A stretch of 64,000 bases of DNA. It comes from Hyphomicrobiales bacterium (GTDB taxonomy: Bacteria; Pseudomonadota; Alphaproteobacteria; Rhizobiales; Rhizobiaceae). The first letter of the stretch is position 1. The number at the start of each line of letters is the position of its first letter. Below, one piece after another: positions 18,656 through 27,870 of the stretch. The stretch is taken from assembly GCA_017305935.1 (NCBI GenBank), contig JAFKJU010000016.1, positions 62,001-126,000 of the forward strand. The letters run 5' to 3'. The notes below the pieces were generated by a model that did no database searches, was not told the DNA's origin, and saw nothing but the letters and a program-made list of their open reading frames with translations. A program made the translations under genes and the position numbers.

Positions 18656-19639
18656 TCAGCGCGCGCCGTAGAGCGTGTCGAGCGTGGCGCCGGAGGCGAA
18701 ATGCTCGGCCTGGATTTTCTTCCAGCCGCCGAAGACGTCGTCGACATTGACGAGGCGGATTTCGGGGAACTGGTCCTTGAACTCGGCTGCGACCTTTTCA
18801 TTGTGGACGCGATGGCCGAACTGCGCGGCGATGCGCTGGCCTTCCTCGGTATAGAGGAAATCGAGATAGGATTTGGCGAGATCGCGCGAGCCGCGCTTGT
18901 CCACCACCTTGTCGACCACGGCGACCGGGAATTCGGCGAGCAGGCTGACAGAGGGCACGACGCTTTCGAACTTGTCGGTGCCGTATTGCTTGGCGATCGA
19001 GCGGGTCTCGGCCTCGAAGGTGATGATGACGTCGCCGATTTCGCGCTCCACGAACGTGGTGGTGGCGGCGCGGCCGCCGGTGTCGAACACCGGCACGTTG
19101 TCAAAAATCTTCTTGACGAATGCCTGCACCTTCTCCGGATCGTCCTTGAAGGCCTCCTTGGCGTAGGCGGTGGCCGCCAGATAGGTGTAGCGGGCATTGC
19201 CGGAGGTCTTCGGGTTGGGGAAGATCACCTTGACGTCGTCGCGCACGAGGTCGTTCCAGTCCTTGATATGCTTCGGGTTACCGGCGCGCACCAGGAAGGA
19301 GGGGAAGGAATAGAAGGGCGAGGCGTTGTTGGCGAAATTCTTCTGCCAGTCGGCCGCGACGAAGCCGTTCTTGACGAGGAAATCGATATCCGTGACCTGG
19401 TTGAAGGTGACCACGTCGGCTTCCAGTCCCTCGACGATGGCGCGCGCCTGCTTGGAGGTGCCGGCATGCGACTGGTCGACGGTGACGCCCGGATGCTGCT
19501 TGACGAAGGCCTCGTTCTCGGCGGCGAAGAGCTCACGGGCCACGTCATAGGAGGCGTTGAGAAGGGTGGCAGGCGCTTGCGCGAACGCCTGACCCGCAAG
19601 GGCGAGCGCGGCGACACCGATCAGCAAAAGGCGCTTCAT
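18656..19639 (-). CDS. sbp: Sulfate-binding protein
   Basis: Periplasmic sulfate receptor, 327 residues, with signal peptide MKRLLLIGVAALALAGQAFA. Family landmarks are LLNASYDVARELF near the mature N terminus, SHAGTSKQARAI, ADVVTFNQVTDIDFL, PNPKTSGNARYTYLAA and GDVIITFEAE. The ATG at 19639 follows CTGGAG; a longer frame would hide the signal peptide. It heads sbp-cysT-cysW-cysA. Confidence 0.92.
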   Translation of the reverse strand: MKRLLLIGVAALALAGQAFAQAPATLLNASYDVARELFAAENEAFVKQHPGVTVDQSHAGTSKQARAIVEGLEADVVTFNQVTDIDFLVKNGFVAADWQKNFANNASPFYSFPSFLVRAGNPKHIKDWNDLVRDDVKVIFPNPKTSGNARYTYLAATAYAKEAFKDDPEKVQAFVKKIFDNVPVFDTGGRAATTTFVEREIGDVIITFEAETRSIAKQYGTDKFESVVPSVSLLAEFPVAVVDKVVDKRGSRDLAKSYLDFLYTEEGQRIAAQFGHRVHNEKVAAEFKDQFPEIRLVNVDDVFGGWKKIQAEHFASGATLDTLYGAR

Positions 19640-19874
19640 AAAAATCTCCAGGGAAAGCAACAGCATATGGTGCCGCACCCTAACGGCCCGGGAGAGGCGA
19701 TGCGAGGCAATCGCCACCCGATGACCGCCGGGATGTAGAAAGATCGTCTAAGCTTTAAGCATTTTCGGGGACATCATTTCAGCCGCGATGCCGGCGAGCC
19801 ATGGCGCTTGCGGCGCGGAGATGCTATCGGCCGGTTTAAGCTTTCGCGCCGCAACATTCCGGGACCCGTCGCCC

Positions 19875-21497
19875 ATGATCCGCATCGAGAATATTTCCAA
19901 GCAGAACAGCCATCGCATCCTGTTCATCGAGGCTTCGGCCGCGCTCAATCGCGGCGAGAAAATCGGCCTTGTCGGCCCGAACGGCGCGGGCAAGACGACG
20001 CTGTTTCGCATGATCACCGGCGAGGACCAGCCGGACGAGGGCCAGGTCTCCGTCGACAAGGGCGTGACCATCGGTTACTTCGACCAGAATGTCGGCGAAA
20101 TGGCCGGTCGCAGCGCCGCGGCGGAAGTCATGGCCGGCGCCGGTCCGGTCAGCGAGGTTGCCGCCGAACTGCACGAGCTTGAAGCGGCGATGGTCGATCC
20201 CGACCGTCTCGACGAGATGGACGCGATCATCGAGCGCTACGGCGAGGTGCAGGCCCGTTACGAGGAACTGGATGGTTACGGCCTGGAGGGACGGGCGCGG
20301 GAAGTTCTGGCAGGCCTGTCCTTCACCGAGGAGATGATGGACGGCGATGTCGGCAAACTTTCGGGTGGCTGGAAGATGCGTGTGGCGCTCGCCCGCATCC
20401 TGCTGATGCGCCCCGACGTCATGCTACTCGACGAGCCGAGCAACCACCTCGATCTCGAAAGCCTGATCTGGCTGGAGCAATTCCTGAAGACCTATGACGG
20501 CGCGCTTCTGATGACCTCGCACGACCGTGAGTTCATGAACCGCATCGTCAACAAGATCGTCGAAATCGACGGCGGGTCGCTCACCGTCTATTCCGGCGAT
20601 TATGGTTTTTACGAGCAGCAGCGCGCCCAGAACGAACGCCAGCAGCAGGCGCAGTTCGAGCGCCAGCAGGCGATGCTCGCCAAGGAAATCAAGTTCATCG
20701 AGCGCTTTAAGGCGCGCGCCTCGCATGCCGCGCAGGTGCAGAGCCGGGTGAAGAAGCTGGAAAAGATCGACCGCGTCGAGCCGCCGCGCCGCCGCCAGAC
20801 GGTCGCCTTCGAATTCCAGCCGGCGCCGCGCTCGGGTGAAGACGTCGTCAGCCTGAAGGGTGTTCATAAGGCCTATGGCAGCCGCACCATCTATGAAGGC
20901 CTGGATTTCATGGTGCGCCGCAAGGAGCGCTGGTGCATCATGGGCGTCAACGGCGCCGGCAAGTCGACGCTTCTGAAGCTGGTGACCGGCTTTGCCGAAC
21001 CGGACGAGGGCAGCGTCAATATCGGCGCGAGCGTCAAGCTCGGCTATTTCGCACAGCATTCGATGGAATTGCTCGACGGCGACGCCACCATCCTGCAATG
21101 GCTGGAAGAGGCATTTCCGAAGGCCGGGCAGGCGCCGCTGCGGGCGCTCGCCGGCTGCTTCGGCTTCTCCGGCGACGATATCGAGAAGAAATGCCGGGTG
21201 CTCTCCGGTGGTGAAAAGGCCCGCCTCGTCATGGCGCGCATGCTGTTCGACCCGCCGAATTTCCTCGTCCTCGACGAGCCCACCAACCACCTCGACCTCG
21301 ACACCAAGGAAATGCTGATCAAGGCGCTCAGCGATTTCGAGGGAACCATGCTGTTCGTCTCCCACGATCGGCATTTCCTCGCAGAGCTGTCGAACCGCGT
21401 GCTGGAACTGACGCCGGACGGTATCCATCAGTACGGCGGCGGCTACACCGAATATGTCGAGCGCACCGGGCAGGAAGCGCCGGGCCTGCGAAGCTAG
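19875..21497 (+). CDS. ABC-F family ATPase (Uup/YheS-like)
   Basis: Soluble protein of 540 residues with two ABC domains and no membrane part. Domain 1 has Walker A GPNGAGKTT, signature LSGGWKMRV and Walker B VMLLDEPSNHLDLE. Domain 2 has GVNGAGKST, LSGGEKARL and FLVLDEPTNHLDLD. The charged linker between them (residues 235-305, RQQAMLAKEIKFIERFKARASHAAQVQSR) is the ABC-F interaction arm that reaches into the ribosome. Family members relieve translation stalls. The start ATG gives the normal MIRIENISK opening; no clear ribosome site is visible. Confidence 0.88.
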   Translation: MIRIENISKQNSHRILFIEASAALNRGEKIGLVGPNGAGKTTLFRMITGEDQPDEGQVSVDKGVTIGYFDQNVGEMAGRSAAAEVMAGAGPVSEVAAELHELEAAMVDPDRLDEMDAIIERYGEVQARYEELDGYGLEGRAREVLAGLSFTEEMMDGDVGKLSGGWKMRVALARILLMRPDVMLLDEPSNHLDLESLIWLEQFLKTYDGALLMTSHDREFMNRIVNKIVEIDGGSLTVYSGDYGFYEQQRAQNERQQQAQFERQQAMLAKEIKFIERFKARASHAAQVQSRVKKLEKIDRVEPPRRRQTVAFEFQPAPRSGEDVVSLKGVHKAYGSRTIYEGLDFMVRRKERWCIMGVNGAGKSTLLKLVTGFAEPDEGSVNIGASVKLGYFAQHSMELLDGDATILQWLEEAFPKAGQAPLRALAGCFGFSGDDIEKKCRVLSGGEKARLVMARMLFDPPNFLVLDEPTNHLDLDTKEMLIKALSDFEGTMLFVSHDRHFLAELSNRVLELTPDGIHQYGGGYTEYVERTGQEAPGLRS

Positions 21498-21661
21498 GGC
21501 CGCGCGAATTCATCATACTGAAGGCCAAGGCATCCGCGGACTCCCCAGGATGGCTCTGGCGCTTTCGGGGTCGCCTCTCCCAACGCGGATGCGTTCGCAT
21601 ATATCGAAAAATCATGGCAGCAGGGTTGCAGTTGCCGGCGAAGATCGTTAGTCGAATATTT

Positions 21662-21679
21662 GTAATGGTATTACATTAC
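21662..21679 (+). promoter_or_regulatory. Zur box upstream of zinT
   Basis: GTAATG-gtatta-CATTAC is a perfect 6-bp inverted repeat, the form of alphaproteobacterial Zur operators, 42 bp before the zinT start. It predicts derepression of zinT under zinc starvation. Confidence 0.75.
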
Positions 21680-21721
21680 GAATCATAACCATTTCTCTTC
21701 CGATAACGAACGAGGTTGACG

Positions 21722-22387
21722 ATGCAAAATCCACCCGTGCCCGGCCGTGCCAAAGCTCTTGCCCTCCACGCTCTGCTGGCGCTAGCCGTCGTGACGCTGC
21801 CGGCGGCAGGCGTCCACGCCGCCTCCCACAGCCACAGCCATTCGGAAAACGCCAAGGACGTGTATCACGGCTATTTCGAGGACGATCAGGTCAAGGCCCG
21901 CCCTCTCTCCGATTGGCAAGGACAGTGGCAGTCGGTCTATCCCTATCTCGTCGACGGTACGCTCGATCCGGTGATGGAGCACAAGGCGGAGGGCGGCGAA
22001 AAGACCGCTGCGCAATACCGCGCCTATTATGAAACCGGCTACAAGACGGATGTCGACCGCATCGAAATCGACGGCGACAAGATGACCTTTACCCGCGAGG
22101 GAAAGCCGATCACGGGGCAATATGCCAGCGACGGCCAGGAAATCCTGACCTATGAAAAGGGCAATCGCGGCGTCCGTTTCGTCTTCAAGAAGACCGGCGG
22201 CGACGCGGCCGCGCCTGCCTTCGTCCAGTTCAGCGACCACAAGATTGCGCCGGAAAAGGCCGATCACTACCATCTCTACTGGGGTGACGATCGCGCCGCC
22301 CTGCTGAAGGAAGTCACCAATTGGCCGACCTATTATCCGGCCTCGCTGGATGGCAAGCAGGTCGTCGAGGAAATGCTGCAGCATTGA
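21722..22387 (+). CDS. zinT: Periplasmic zinc-binding protein ZinT
   Basis: ZinT binds zinc in the periplasm and passes it to the ZnuABC importer. The 221-residue protein has a signal peptide ending near GVHA and a mature N terminus rich in metal ligands (ASHSHSHSE). The lipocalin-like ZinT domain follows (YHGYFEDDQVKARPLSDWQGQWQS at its start; QFSDHKIAPEKADHYHLYWG with conserved His near the end). The ATG follows GAGG. A Zur-type palindrome upstream and a GC hairpin downstream indicate a single-gene zinc-regulated unit. Confidence 0.93.
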   Translation: MQNPPVPGRAKALALHALLALAVVTLPAAGVHAASHSHSHSENAKDVYHGYFEDDQVKARPLSDWQGQWQSVYPYLVDGTLDPVMEHKAEGGEKTAAQYRAYYETGYKTDVDRIEIDGDKMTFTREGKPITGQYASDGQEILTYEKGNRGVRFVFKKTGGDAAAPAFVQFSDHKIAPEKADHYHLYWGDDRAALLKEVTNWPTYYPASLDGKQVVEEMLQH

Positions 22388-22411
22388 GCCGCATTCCCCG
22401 GTAAGCCTATG

Positions 22412-22444
22412 CGCCGCCGCCTTTTATCAGGCGGCGGCGTTGCT
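22412..22444 (+). terminator. zinT terminator
   Basis: A perfect 10-bp stem CGCCGCCGCC / GGCGGCGGCG with loop TTTTATCA lies 24 bp after the zinT stop, followed by TTGCTGTTT. Confidence 0.75.
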
Positions 22445-22451
22445 GTTTCGA

Positions 22452-23690
22452 TCAGGCCCATTCGCCCTTGCGCATGACCGGCACGCGGCTGCCATCGGCG
22501 TTGACGCCGTCGATATCGACCTTGTCGGAGCCGATCATCCAGTCGATGTGGATCAGGCTGGAATTGCCGCCCTGCGCCTTGATCTGTTCGGGCGTCAGAT
22601 GCGCGCCGTCGACGAAGCATTTCGAATAGCACTGGCCGAGGGCGATGTGGCAGGAGGCGTTTTCGTCGAATAGCGTGTTGAGGAACAGCACGCCGCTTTT
22701 CGAGATCGGCGAGGAATGCGGCACCAGCGCCACTTCGCCGAGCCGGCGGGCGCCTTCGTCGGTATCCAGCACCTTGTTCAGCACTTCGGCGCCACGGCTG
22801 GCCTGCGCCTCGACGATGCGACCGCCTTCGAAACGCACGCGAATGTCCTCGATCAGCGTGCCCTGATGCGACAGCGGCTTGGTGCTCGACACATGCCCTT
22901 CGACGCGCAGCGCATGCGGGGTCGTGAACACCTCTTCGGTCGGGATGTTGGGGTTGCAGGTGATGCCGTTCTTGGCGGTGGACTGGCCGCCATGCCATTC
23001 ATGGCCGTCGGCAAGGCCGACCGTCAGGTCGGTGCCGGGGCCGGTGAAGTGCAGGGCGGAGAAGCGCTGCCCGTTCAGCCAGGCGGATCGCCTGGCGAGT
23101 GCGGCATTGTGCTCCTCCCAGGCCGCGACCGGATCGGCGACATCGACGCGTGAGGCGGCGAAGATCGCATCGGCCAAGGCCTGCTGCGCTTCGATTTCCC
23201 CCAGATCGGGAAACACCTGCCGCGCCCAGGAAAGGCTGGGATAGGAGACGATGTTCCAGTTGACGTCGAAATTGGCGATCTTTTCCAGCGCCGGCTTGTA
23301 GGCGGTCGAATTGGCGCGGTTGGCGCGCGCCACCTTGGCGGCATCCTCGCCGGAGAGCAGCAACGGATTGTCGCCGACGATGGCGAGCCGCGCGGTATTG
23401 GCCTCGAATGCCCTGGCCATGCCCTCGTAGAGCCAGCCGGCGGCGCGGTCGAAGCTTTCGTCCGGCGCGTTTGCGTAGCGGGCGAGCGTCGCCTCCTCGT
23501 CATTATAGAAGGTGGTGACGAGACCGGCGCCGGCCTTGTAGGCGTGCCTGGTGATCGACCGCACCAGCGGGAGGGCGGCGATCGGCGCGGTGATCAGCAG
23601 ATCCTGCCCCTTTTCCAGCCGCAGGCCGACCTTGACGGCGACTTCGGCGAGTTTGTCCAGTTTCTGGGGATCGACGGGAGAGGAGGTCAT
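22452..23690 (-). CDS. M29-family aminopeptidase
   Basis: Cytoplasmic metallo-aminopeptidase of the thermophilic M29 family (AmpS/PepS), 412 residues. Visible family features are TPLAT-like GQDLLITAP near the N terminus, WHGGQ, a metal-ligand Glu in NPNIPTEEVFTTPH, VALVPHSSPI, the His in ENASCHIALG and the His-x-Asp ligands in SLIHIDWMIGS. The ATG at 23690 has AGGAGGT-type spacing only on the coding strand side of MTSSPVD; the longer frame lacks support. It is convergent with zinT. Confidence 0.88.
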   Translation of the reverse strand: MTSSPVDPQKLDKLAEVAVKVGLRLEKGQDLLITAPIAALPLVRSITRHAYKAGAGLVTTFYNDEEATLARYANAPDESFDRAAGWLYEGMARAFEANTARLAIVGDNPLLLSGEDAAKVARANRANSTAYKPALEKIANFDVNWNIVSYPSLSWARQVFPDLGEIEAQQALADAIFAASRVDVADPVAAWEEHNAALARRSAWLNGQRFSALHFTGPGTDLTVGLADGHEWHGGQSTAKNGITCNPNIPTEEVFTTPHALRVEGHVSSTKPLSHQGTLIEDIRVRFEGGRIVEAQASRGAEVLNKVLDTDEGARRLGEVALVPHSSPISKSGVLFLNTLFDENASCHIALGQCYSKCFVDGAHLTPEQIKAQGGNSSLIHIDWMIGSDKVDIDGVNADGSRVPVMRKGEWA

Positions 23691-23824
23691 GGATGCGCCT
23701 TTTCGTTCTGCGTTGCTGCACTCTATGTAGGACAGGCCAACTGAAAACTGAATGCGGCGGGGCGGAATTTTACGGCATCCGCCTGCCATGCTATAGAACC
23801 CGCCAACCTCAACCCGACGACACC

Positions 23825-24583
23825 ATGATGACCCCAACGACGCCCGATCAGGACAGTCTCGGCTTCCGCAGCTACGGCGGCGAGGCGAAGCTGCATTGCC
23901 ACGATTTCCACCAGATCGTGCTGCCGCGCCACGGCGCGCTGGAGCTGGAAATCGGCGGACGGGGCGGGCGGGTCGAGGGAAGGCAGGCGGCCCTCATCGC
24001 CGCCGGCACCCGCCATGCCTTTCGCGCCGAGGGCGGAAATCGCTTCGTGGTGCTCGATACCAACGATCCCGCCTTTGGCGAGGCAGCCCTCGACCGGCTG
24101 GCGCGCGCCACCTTCTTCCCCATCGGCCAGCCAGTGCTGAGCCTCATCGATTTTCTTGGGAGCATGACGGCGGATGCCGTCGCGGGTCCGCTGCGCGCCC
24201 ATTGGTGCGGCCTGTTCCATGCGGCGTTGACGGGCGGGCCGGCGGGTAATGAAAGCGGTGCGCTCGACCGGGCGCTTGCTTTCATGCGCGCCCGGCTCGA
24301 CCAGCCGATCACCATCCGCGACATCGCTCGCGAGGCGGGCCTGAGCGAAACCCGGCTGCACGCCCTGTTCCGCGCCGAACACGGTATGGCCCCGCATGCG
24401 GCGCTGATCGAGATACGCCTTGACCGGGCGCTGGAGCTTCTCGCCACGACGGGGCTCCCGGTCGCTGAAATCGCCCTCCTGACCGGCCATGGTGACCAGA
24501 GCGGCTTGACGCGCCGCCTGCGCCAGTCGCGTGGCCTCACACCCGCTGCTTTCCGCCGCGTGCAATCGGCGGGTTCTGCATAG
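23825..24583 (+). CDS. AraC-family transcriptional regulator
   Basis: A 252-residue regulator with an N-terminal cupin-like sensor half (HDFHQIVLPRHGALELEIGG, residues 20-45) and a C-terminal double HTH (residues 150-250; ITIRDIAREAGLSETRLHALFRAEHG and VAEIALLTGHGDQSGLTRRLRQSRGLTPAAFR). It is divergent from the M29 aminopeptidase and 79 bp before an EamA exporter, which is the likeliest target. The effector is unknown. Confidence 0.85.
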   Translation: MMTPTTPDQDSLGFRSYGGEAKLHCHDFHQIVLPRHGALELEIGGRGGRVEGRQAALIAAGTRHAFRAEGGNRFVVLDTNDPAFGEAALDRLARATFFPIGQPVLSLIDFLGSMTADAVAGPLRAHWCGLFHAALTGGPAGNESGALDRALAFMRARLDQPITIRDIAREAGLSETRLHALFRAEHGMAPHAALIEIRLDRALELLATTGLPVAEIALLTGHGDQSGLTRRLRQSRGLTPAAFRRVQSAGSA

Positions 24584-24662
24584 GATCGGGCAGTTTTCGC
24601 CTAGCCGCCGCGGCGCAGCCGGCCTATGGGCTGAGGGAAGCGAAAACGAACGGAAAGCATCC

Positions 24663-25559
24663 ATGACACAGGCGGGACGGTCGCGCGCGACCCTGATCGG
24701 CATCGTCGCCATTCTTCTCTGGGCGGCCCTGGCGCTGCTGACGGCGACGGCGGGGGCGCTGCCGCCCTTCGAACTGATGGCGCTGACCTTTGCCGTCGCC
24801 TTCGTCAGCGGCTTTGCGCTCTTGTCGCTGCGCGGTCGCGCGGCCCTTGCAGAAATGCGCCAGCCGCTGGCGCCGTGGCTCACCGCCTTCATCGGCATTT
24901 TCGGTTATCACGCGCTGTATTTTTATGCCTTGCAAACGGCGCCGGTCGCCGAGGCCAGCCTCGTCGCCTATCTCTGGCCGCTGTTCATCGTGCTGTTCTC
25001 GGCGCTGCTGCCGGGCGAAGGGCTGCGGGCGCGGCATGTCATCGGCGCGGTGCTCGGCTTTGCCGGCACGGTGCTGATCATCACCGGCCGCGACGGCGGT
25101 GCCGGCGGCACCGGGGCGATCACGGGCTATCTCGCCGCCTTTGCCTGCGCGCTCACCTGGTCCGGCTATTCGGTGCTGAATCGTCGTTTCGAGGGTACGC
25201 CAAGCGGCATGATCGTCGGCATCTGCGGCGCGGTGGCGCTGGCCGGCGGGGTCTGCCATCTGCTGTTCGAAGCCACGGTCGCCCCGGATGCAAAACAATG
25301 GCTGGCCATCGTCGCGCTCGGCCTCGGCCCGGTCGGCTTGGCCTTTCTCGCCTGGGACCACGCCACCAAGCATGGGCATCTGCCGCTGCTCGGCGCGCTC
25401 TCCTATCTCGCGCCGCTGATTTCCACCGCGCTTTTGGTGGCGACCGGCGCGGCGCCCGCGACGATCACGCTCGGCCTGGCCGCCCTGCTGGTCATCGGCG
25501 GCCCGCTGCTGGCGACGGGCATCGGCGGCAAGCGCGCGCAAAAACCGGTCCTGGAGTAG
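24663..25559 (+). CDS. EamA/DMT-family exporter
   Basis: Inner-membrane protein of 298 residues with ten predicted helices in two EamA repeats (1-140 and 150-285). Characteristic segments are YHALYFYALQTAPVAEASLVAYLWPLF and the matching second-half LGPVGLAFLAWDHATKHG. The DMT family exports amino acids and other metabolites; the substrate is unknown. It is probably controlled by the AraC-type regulator just upstream. Confidence 0.83.
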   Translation: MTQAGRSRATLIGIVAILLWAALALLTATAGALPPFELMALTFAVAFVSGFALLSLRGRAALAEMRQPLAPWLTAFIGIFGYHALYFYALQTAPVAEASLVAYLWPLFIVLFSALLPGEGLRARHVIGAVLGFAGTVLIITGRDGGAGGTGAITGYLAAFACALTWSGYSVLNRRFEGTPSGMIVGICGAVALAGGVCHLLFEATVAPDAKQWLAIVALGLGPVGLAFLAWDHATKHGHLPLLGALSYLAPLISTALLVATGAAPATITLGLAALLVIGGPLLATGIGGKRAQKPVLE

Positions 25560-25625
25560 TTTCCGCTCGACAATTTCCACCGCCTATATCTATGCAGGGG
25601 TGGAAATGTAGTAGGAGGCGGATGC

Positions 25626-26558
25626 ATGATCCTGGTCACCGGCGCGACCGGCTTTGTCGGCCGCGCCCTTCTGGACGATCTCGCCGCGCGGGGATTGGCG
25701 TTCCGCGCCGTCAGCCGCAGGCCTCTGGATGGTTTCCTCGACGTCGGTGAATTCACCGCTGCTACCAACTGGCGCGAGGCCTTGGCCGGCATCGACACCG
25801 TCATCCATCTCGCCGCCCGCACCCATGTCATGCACGAGACGGAAAGCGATCCGCTTGCCGCCTATCGCGCCCTCAATGTCGAGGCGACGGTCAATCTTGC
25901 CGAACAGGCGGTGCTTGCAGGCGTGCGCCGTTTCGTTTTTCTAAGTTCCATCAAGGTCAATGGTGAAGAGACGCCGCCCGGCAGGCCGTTCACCGAGGAC
26001 ATGCCGCCCGCACCCGAGGATGCCTATGGCCAGACCAAGCTGGAGGCGGAAGCGGCATTGTTCGCGCTTGGCCGCCGCAGTGGCATGGAGATCACCGTCA
26101 TCCGCCCGCCGCTGGTCTATGGACCCGGCGTCGGCGCCAATTTCGAACGGCTGATGCGGCTGGCGCTGAAAGGCTGGCCGCTACCCTTCGGCCGGACCAG
26201 AAATGCCCGCTCGCTGATCTATGTCGGAAACCTGACCGATCTTCTCTGCCGCGCGGCAACGCAAGAGAACGCCGCCAATGCCGTCTTCCTCGCCGCCGAC
26301 GACGAAGCGCCCTCGACCGGCGCGCTCGTCACCCGCATCGCGCGCGCCGCCGGAAAACCGGCGCCGAAACTGCTGCCGGTGCCGCTTTTCGCGATGCGGC
26401 TTGCCGCTGGCCTCATCGGCCGAGGCGCGCTCGCCCGCCGCCTGTTCGGCTCGCTGGTCGTCGATGCCGGCAAGGCGAAGCGGGTGCTGGGCTGGGCTCC
26501 GCCCTTTTCGCTGGATGAGGGCTTGCGGCGGACCGTCGAGGTCCGCTCGCATATGTGA
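25626..26558 (+). CDS. NAD-dependent epimerase/dehydratase (extended SDR)
   Basis: A 310-residue Rossmann enzyme with the NAD motif TGATGFVG at residues 5-12, the catalytic Ser region FLSSIKVNG and YGQTK (YxxxK) near residue 137. RPPLVYGPGVGANF and RSLIYVGNLTDLL are typical of UDP-sugar 4-epimerase/dehydratase relatives acting on surface polysaccharides. No other glycan genes are adjacent, so the substrate is open. It is convergent with the puuB-like gene, with 3 bp between stops. Confidence 0.8.
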   Translation: MILVTGATGFVGRALLDDLAARGLAFRAVSRRPLDGFLDVGEFTAATNWREALAGIDTVIHLAARTHVMHETESDPLAAYRALNVEATVNLAEQAVLAGVRRFVFLSSIKVNGEETPPGRPFTEDMPPAPEDAYGQTKLEAEAALFALGRRSGMEITVIRPPLVYGPGVGANFERLMRLALKGWPLPFGRTRNARSLIYVGNLTDLLCRAATQENAANAVFLAADDEAPSTGALVTRIARAAGKPAPKLLPVPLFAMRLAAGLIGRGALARRLFGSLVVDAGKAKRVLGWAPPFSLDEGLRRTVEVRSHM

Positions 26559-26561
26559 GGC

Positions 26562-27869
26562 TTAGATGCCGAGCTTGTCGCGCATCCCGTACCACCATGC
26601 GCCGAGCACGGTGAGCGGCACGCGAAACGTCTTGCCGCCGGGGAAGGGGTAGTTCGGCAGCGAACTCCACACATCGTAGCGGCCGGAATGGCCGGCAACG
26701 GCCTCGCCGAGAATCTTGCCGAGCAGATGCGTGGTGGTCACGCCATGGCCGCTGTCGCCATGCGAGAAATAGACATTGTCCGACAGCTTGCCCATATGCG
26801 GAATGCGCGTCAGCGTCAGCGCGAAATTGCCGCTCCAGGCGTATTCGATGCGGAAGCGCGACAGTTCGGGGAAGGTTTTCAGCATGTTTGGACGGATGAC
26901 GCTGGTGAGGTCCGCCGGATCTTGGCCGCCATAGCCGATGCCGCCGCCATAGAGCAGCCGGTTGTCGGCCGTGCGGCGATAATAGTCGAGCACGTAATTG
27001 GCATCCTCGACGCAGTAATTGGCCGGCAGCAGGCTTTCGATCAGATCCTTCGGCAATGGCTCGGTCGCCATCACCTGGCTGGAGACCGGCATCATGCGGT
27101 CGCCGATTTCCGGCAGCAGTTTGCCGAGATAGGCATTGCCGCAGACCAGCACATAATTCGCCTTCACCGAGCCGCGCTCGGTGGTAACGACGGGATTGGC
27201 GCCCATCTTGAGCGACGCCACGCGCGAGTTCTCGAAGATGCGCGCGCCAAGGCTTTCAGCGGCTTGCGCCTCGCCCTGCACCAGGTTCAGCGGGTGGATA
27301 TGGCCGCCGAGCGTGTCGATCATGCCGCCGACATAGCGGTCGCTCTTCACATATGTGCCGACATCGGCCTTGGAAACCATTTCGAGGCCGGTATGGCCGT
27401 GCTTTTCCCAATTGGCCTTGTGCTCGGCCATCTCGCGCACCTGCTTGGGCGTAAACGCGGCGAAGAAGCCGCCGGCGACGAGATCGCAGGCGATATCGTA
27501 TTTGGCGACGCGCTCGCGAATGATATTGCCGCCTTCCAGCGACATTTCGCCGAGACGGGCGGCCTTTTCCGGGCCGTAACGGCGGGCGATGGTTTCGAGG
27601 TCGCGGCTGTAGCCGTTGACGATCTGGCCGCCATTGCGGCCGGACGCGCCGAAGCCGACGCGGGTCGCTTCGAGCACGATCACCTTGTAGCCGCGCTCGG
27701 AGAGTTCGAGGGCTGCGGAAATGCCGGTGAAGCCGGCGCCGATGATGCAGACATCGGCTTCCAGCGTGCCCTCCAGCGCCGGGCGGGGCGTGTGGTCGTT
27801 GGCGCTGGCGGCATACCAGGAGGCGGCGTGGCCGGGATTGATGCTGGTGGCGGAAAGGGGGGCGTTCAT
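26562..27869 (-). CDS. puuB: FAD-dependent amine oxidase, PuuB-type
   Basis: DAO-family flavoenzyme, 435 residues, with the dinucleotide motif DVCIIGAGFTGISAALELSERG near residues 40-62 and the FAD segment GFGASGRNGGQIVNGY typical of gamma-glutamylputrescine oxidase. C-terminal WSGNFALTLTRIPHMG and FSHGDSGHGVTTTHLLG fit the same family. It oxidises gamma-glutamylated amines to aldehydes, releasing ammonia and H2O2. The ATG is one base from the stop of the puuA-like gene, so the two are coupled. puuC and puuD equivalents are not in the window. Confidence 0.8.
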   Translation of the reverse strand: MNAPLSATSINPGHAASWYAASANDHTPRPALEGTLEADVCIIGAGFTGISAALELSERGYKVIVLEATRVGFGASGRNGGQIVNGYSRDLETIARRYGPEKAARLGEMSLEGGNIIRERVAKYDIACDLVAGGFFAAFTPKQVREMAEHKANWEKHGHTGLEMVSKADVGTYVKSDRYVGGMIDTLGGHIHPLNLVQGEAQAAESLGARIFENSRVASLKMGANPVVTTERGSVKANYVLVCGNAYLGKLLPEIGDRMMPVSSQVMATEPLPKDLIESLLPANYCVEDANYVLDYYRRTADNRLLYGGGIGYGGQDPADLTSVIRPNMLKTFPELSRFRIEYAWSGNFALTLTRIPHMGKLSDNVYFSHGDSGHGVTTTHLLGKILGEAVAGHSGRYDVWSSLPNYPFPGGKTFRVPLTVLGAWWYGMRDKLGI

Positions 27870-27870
27870 G

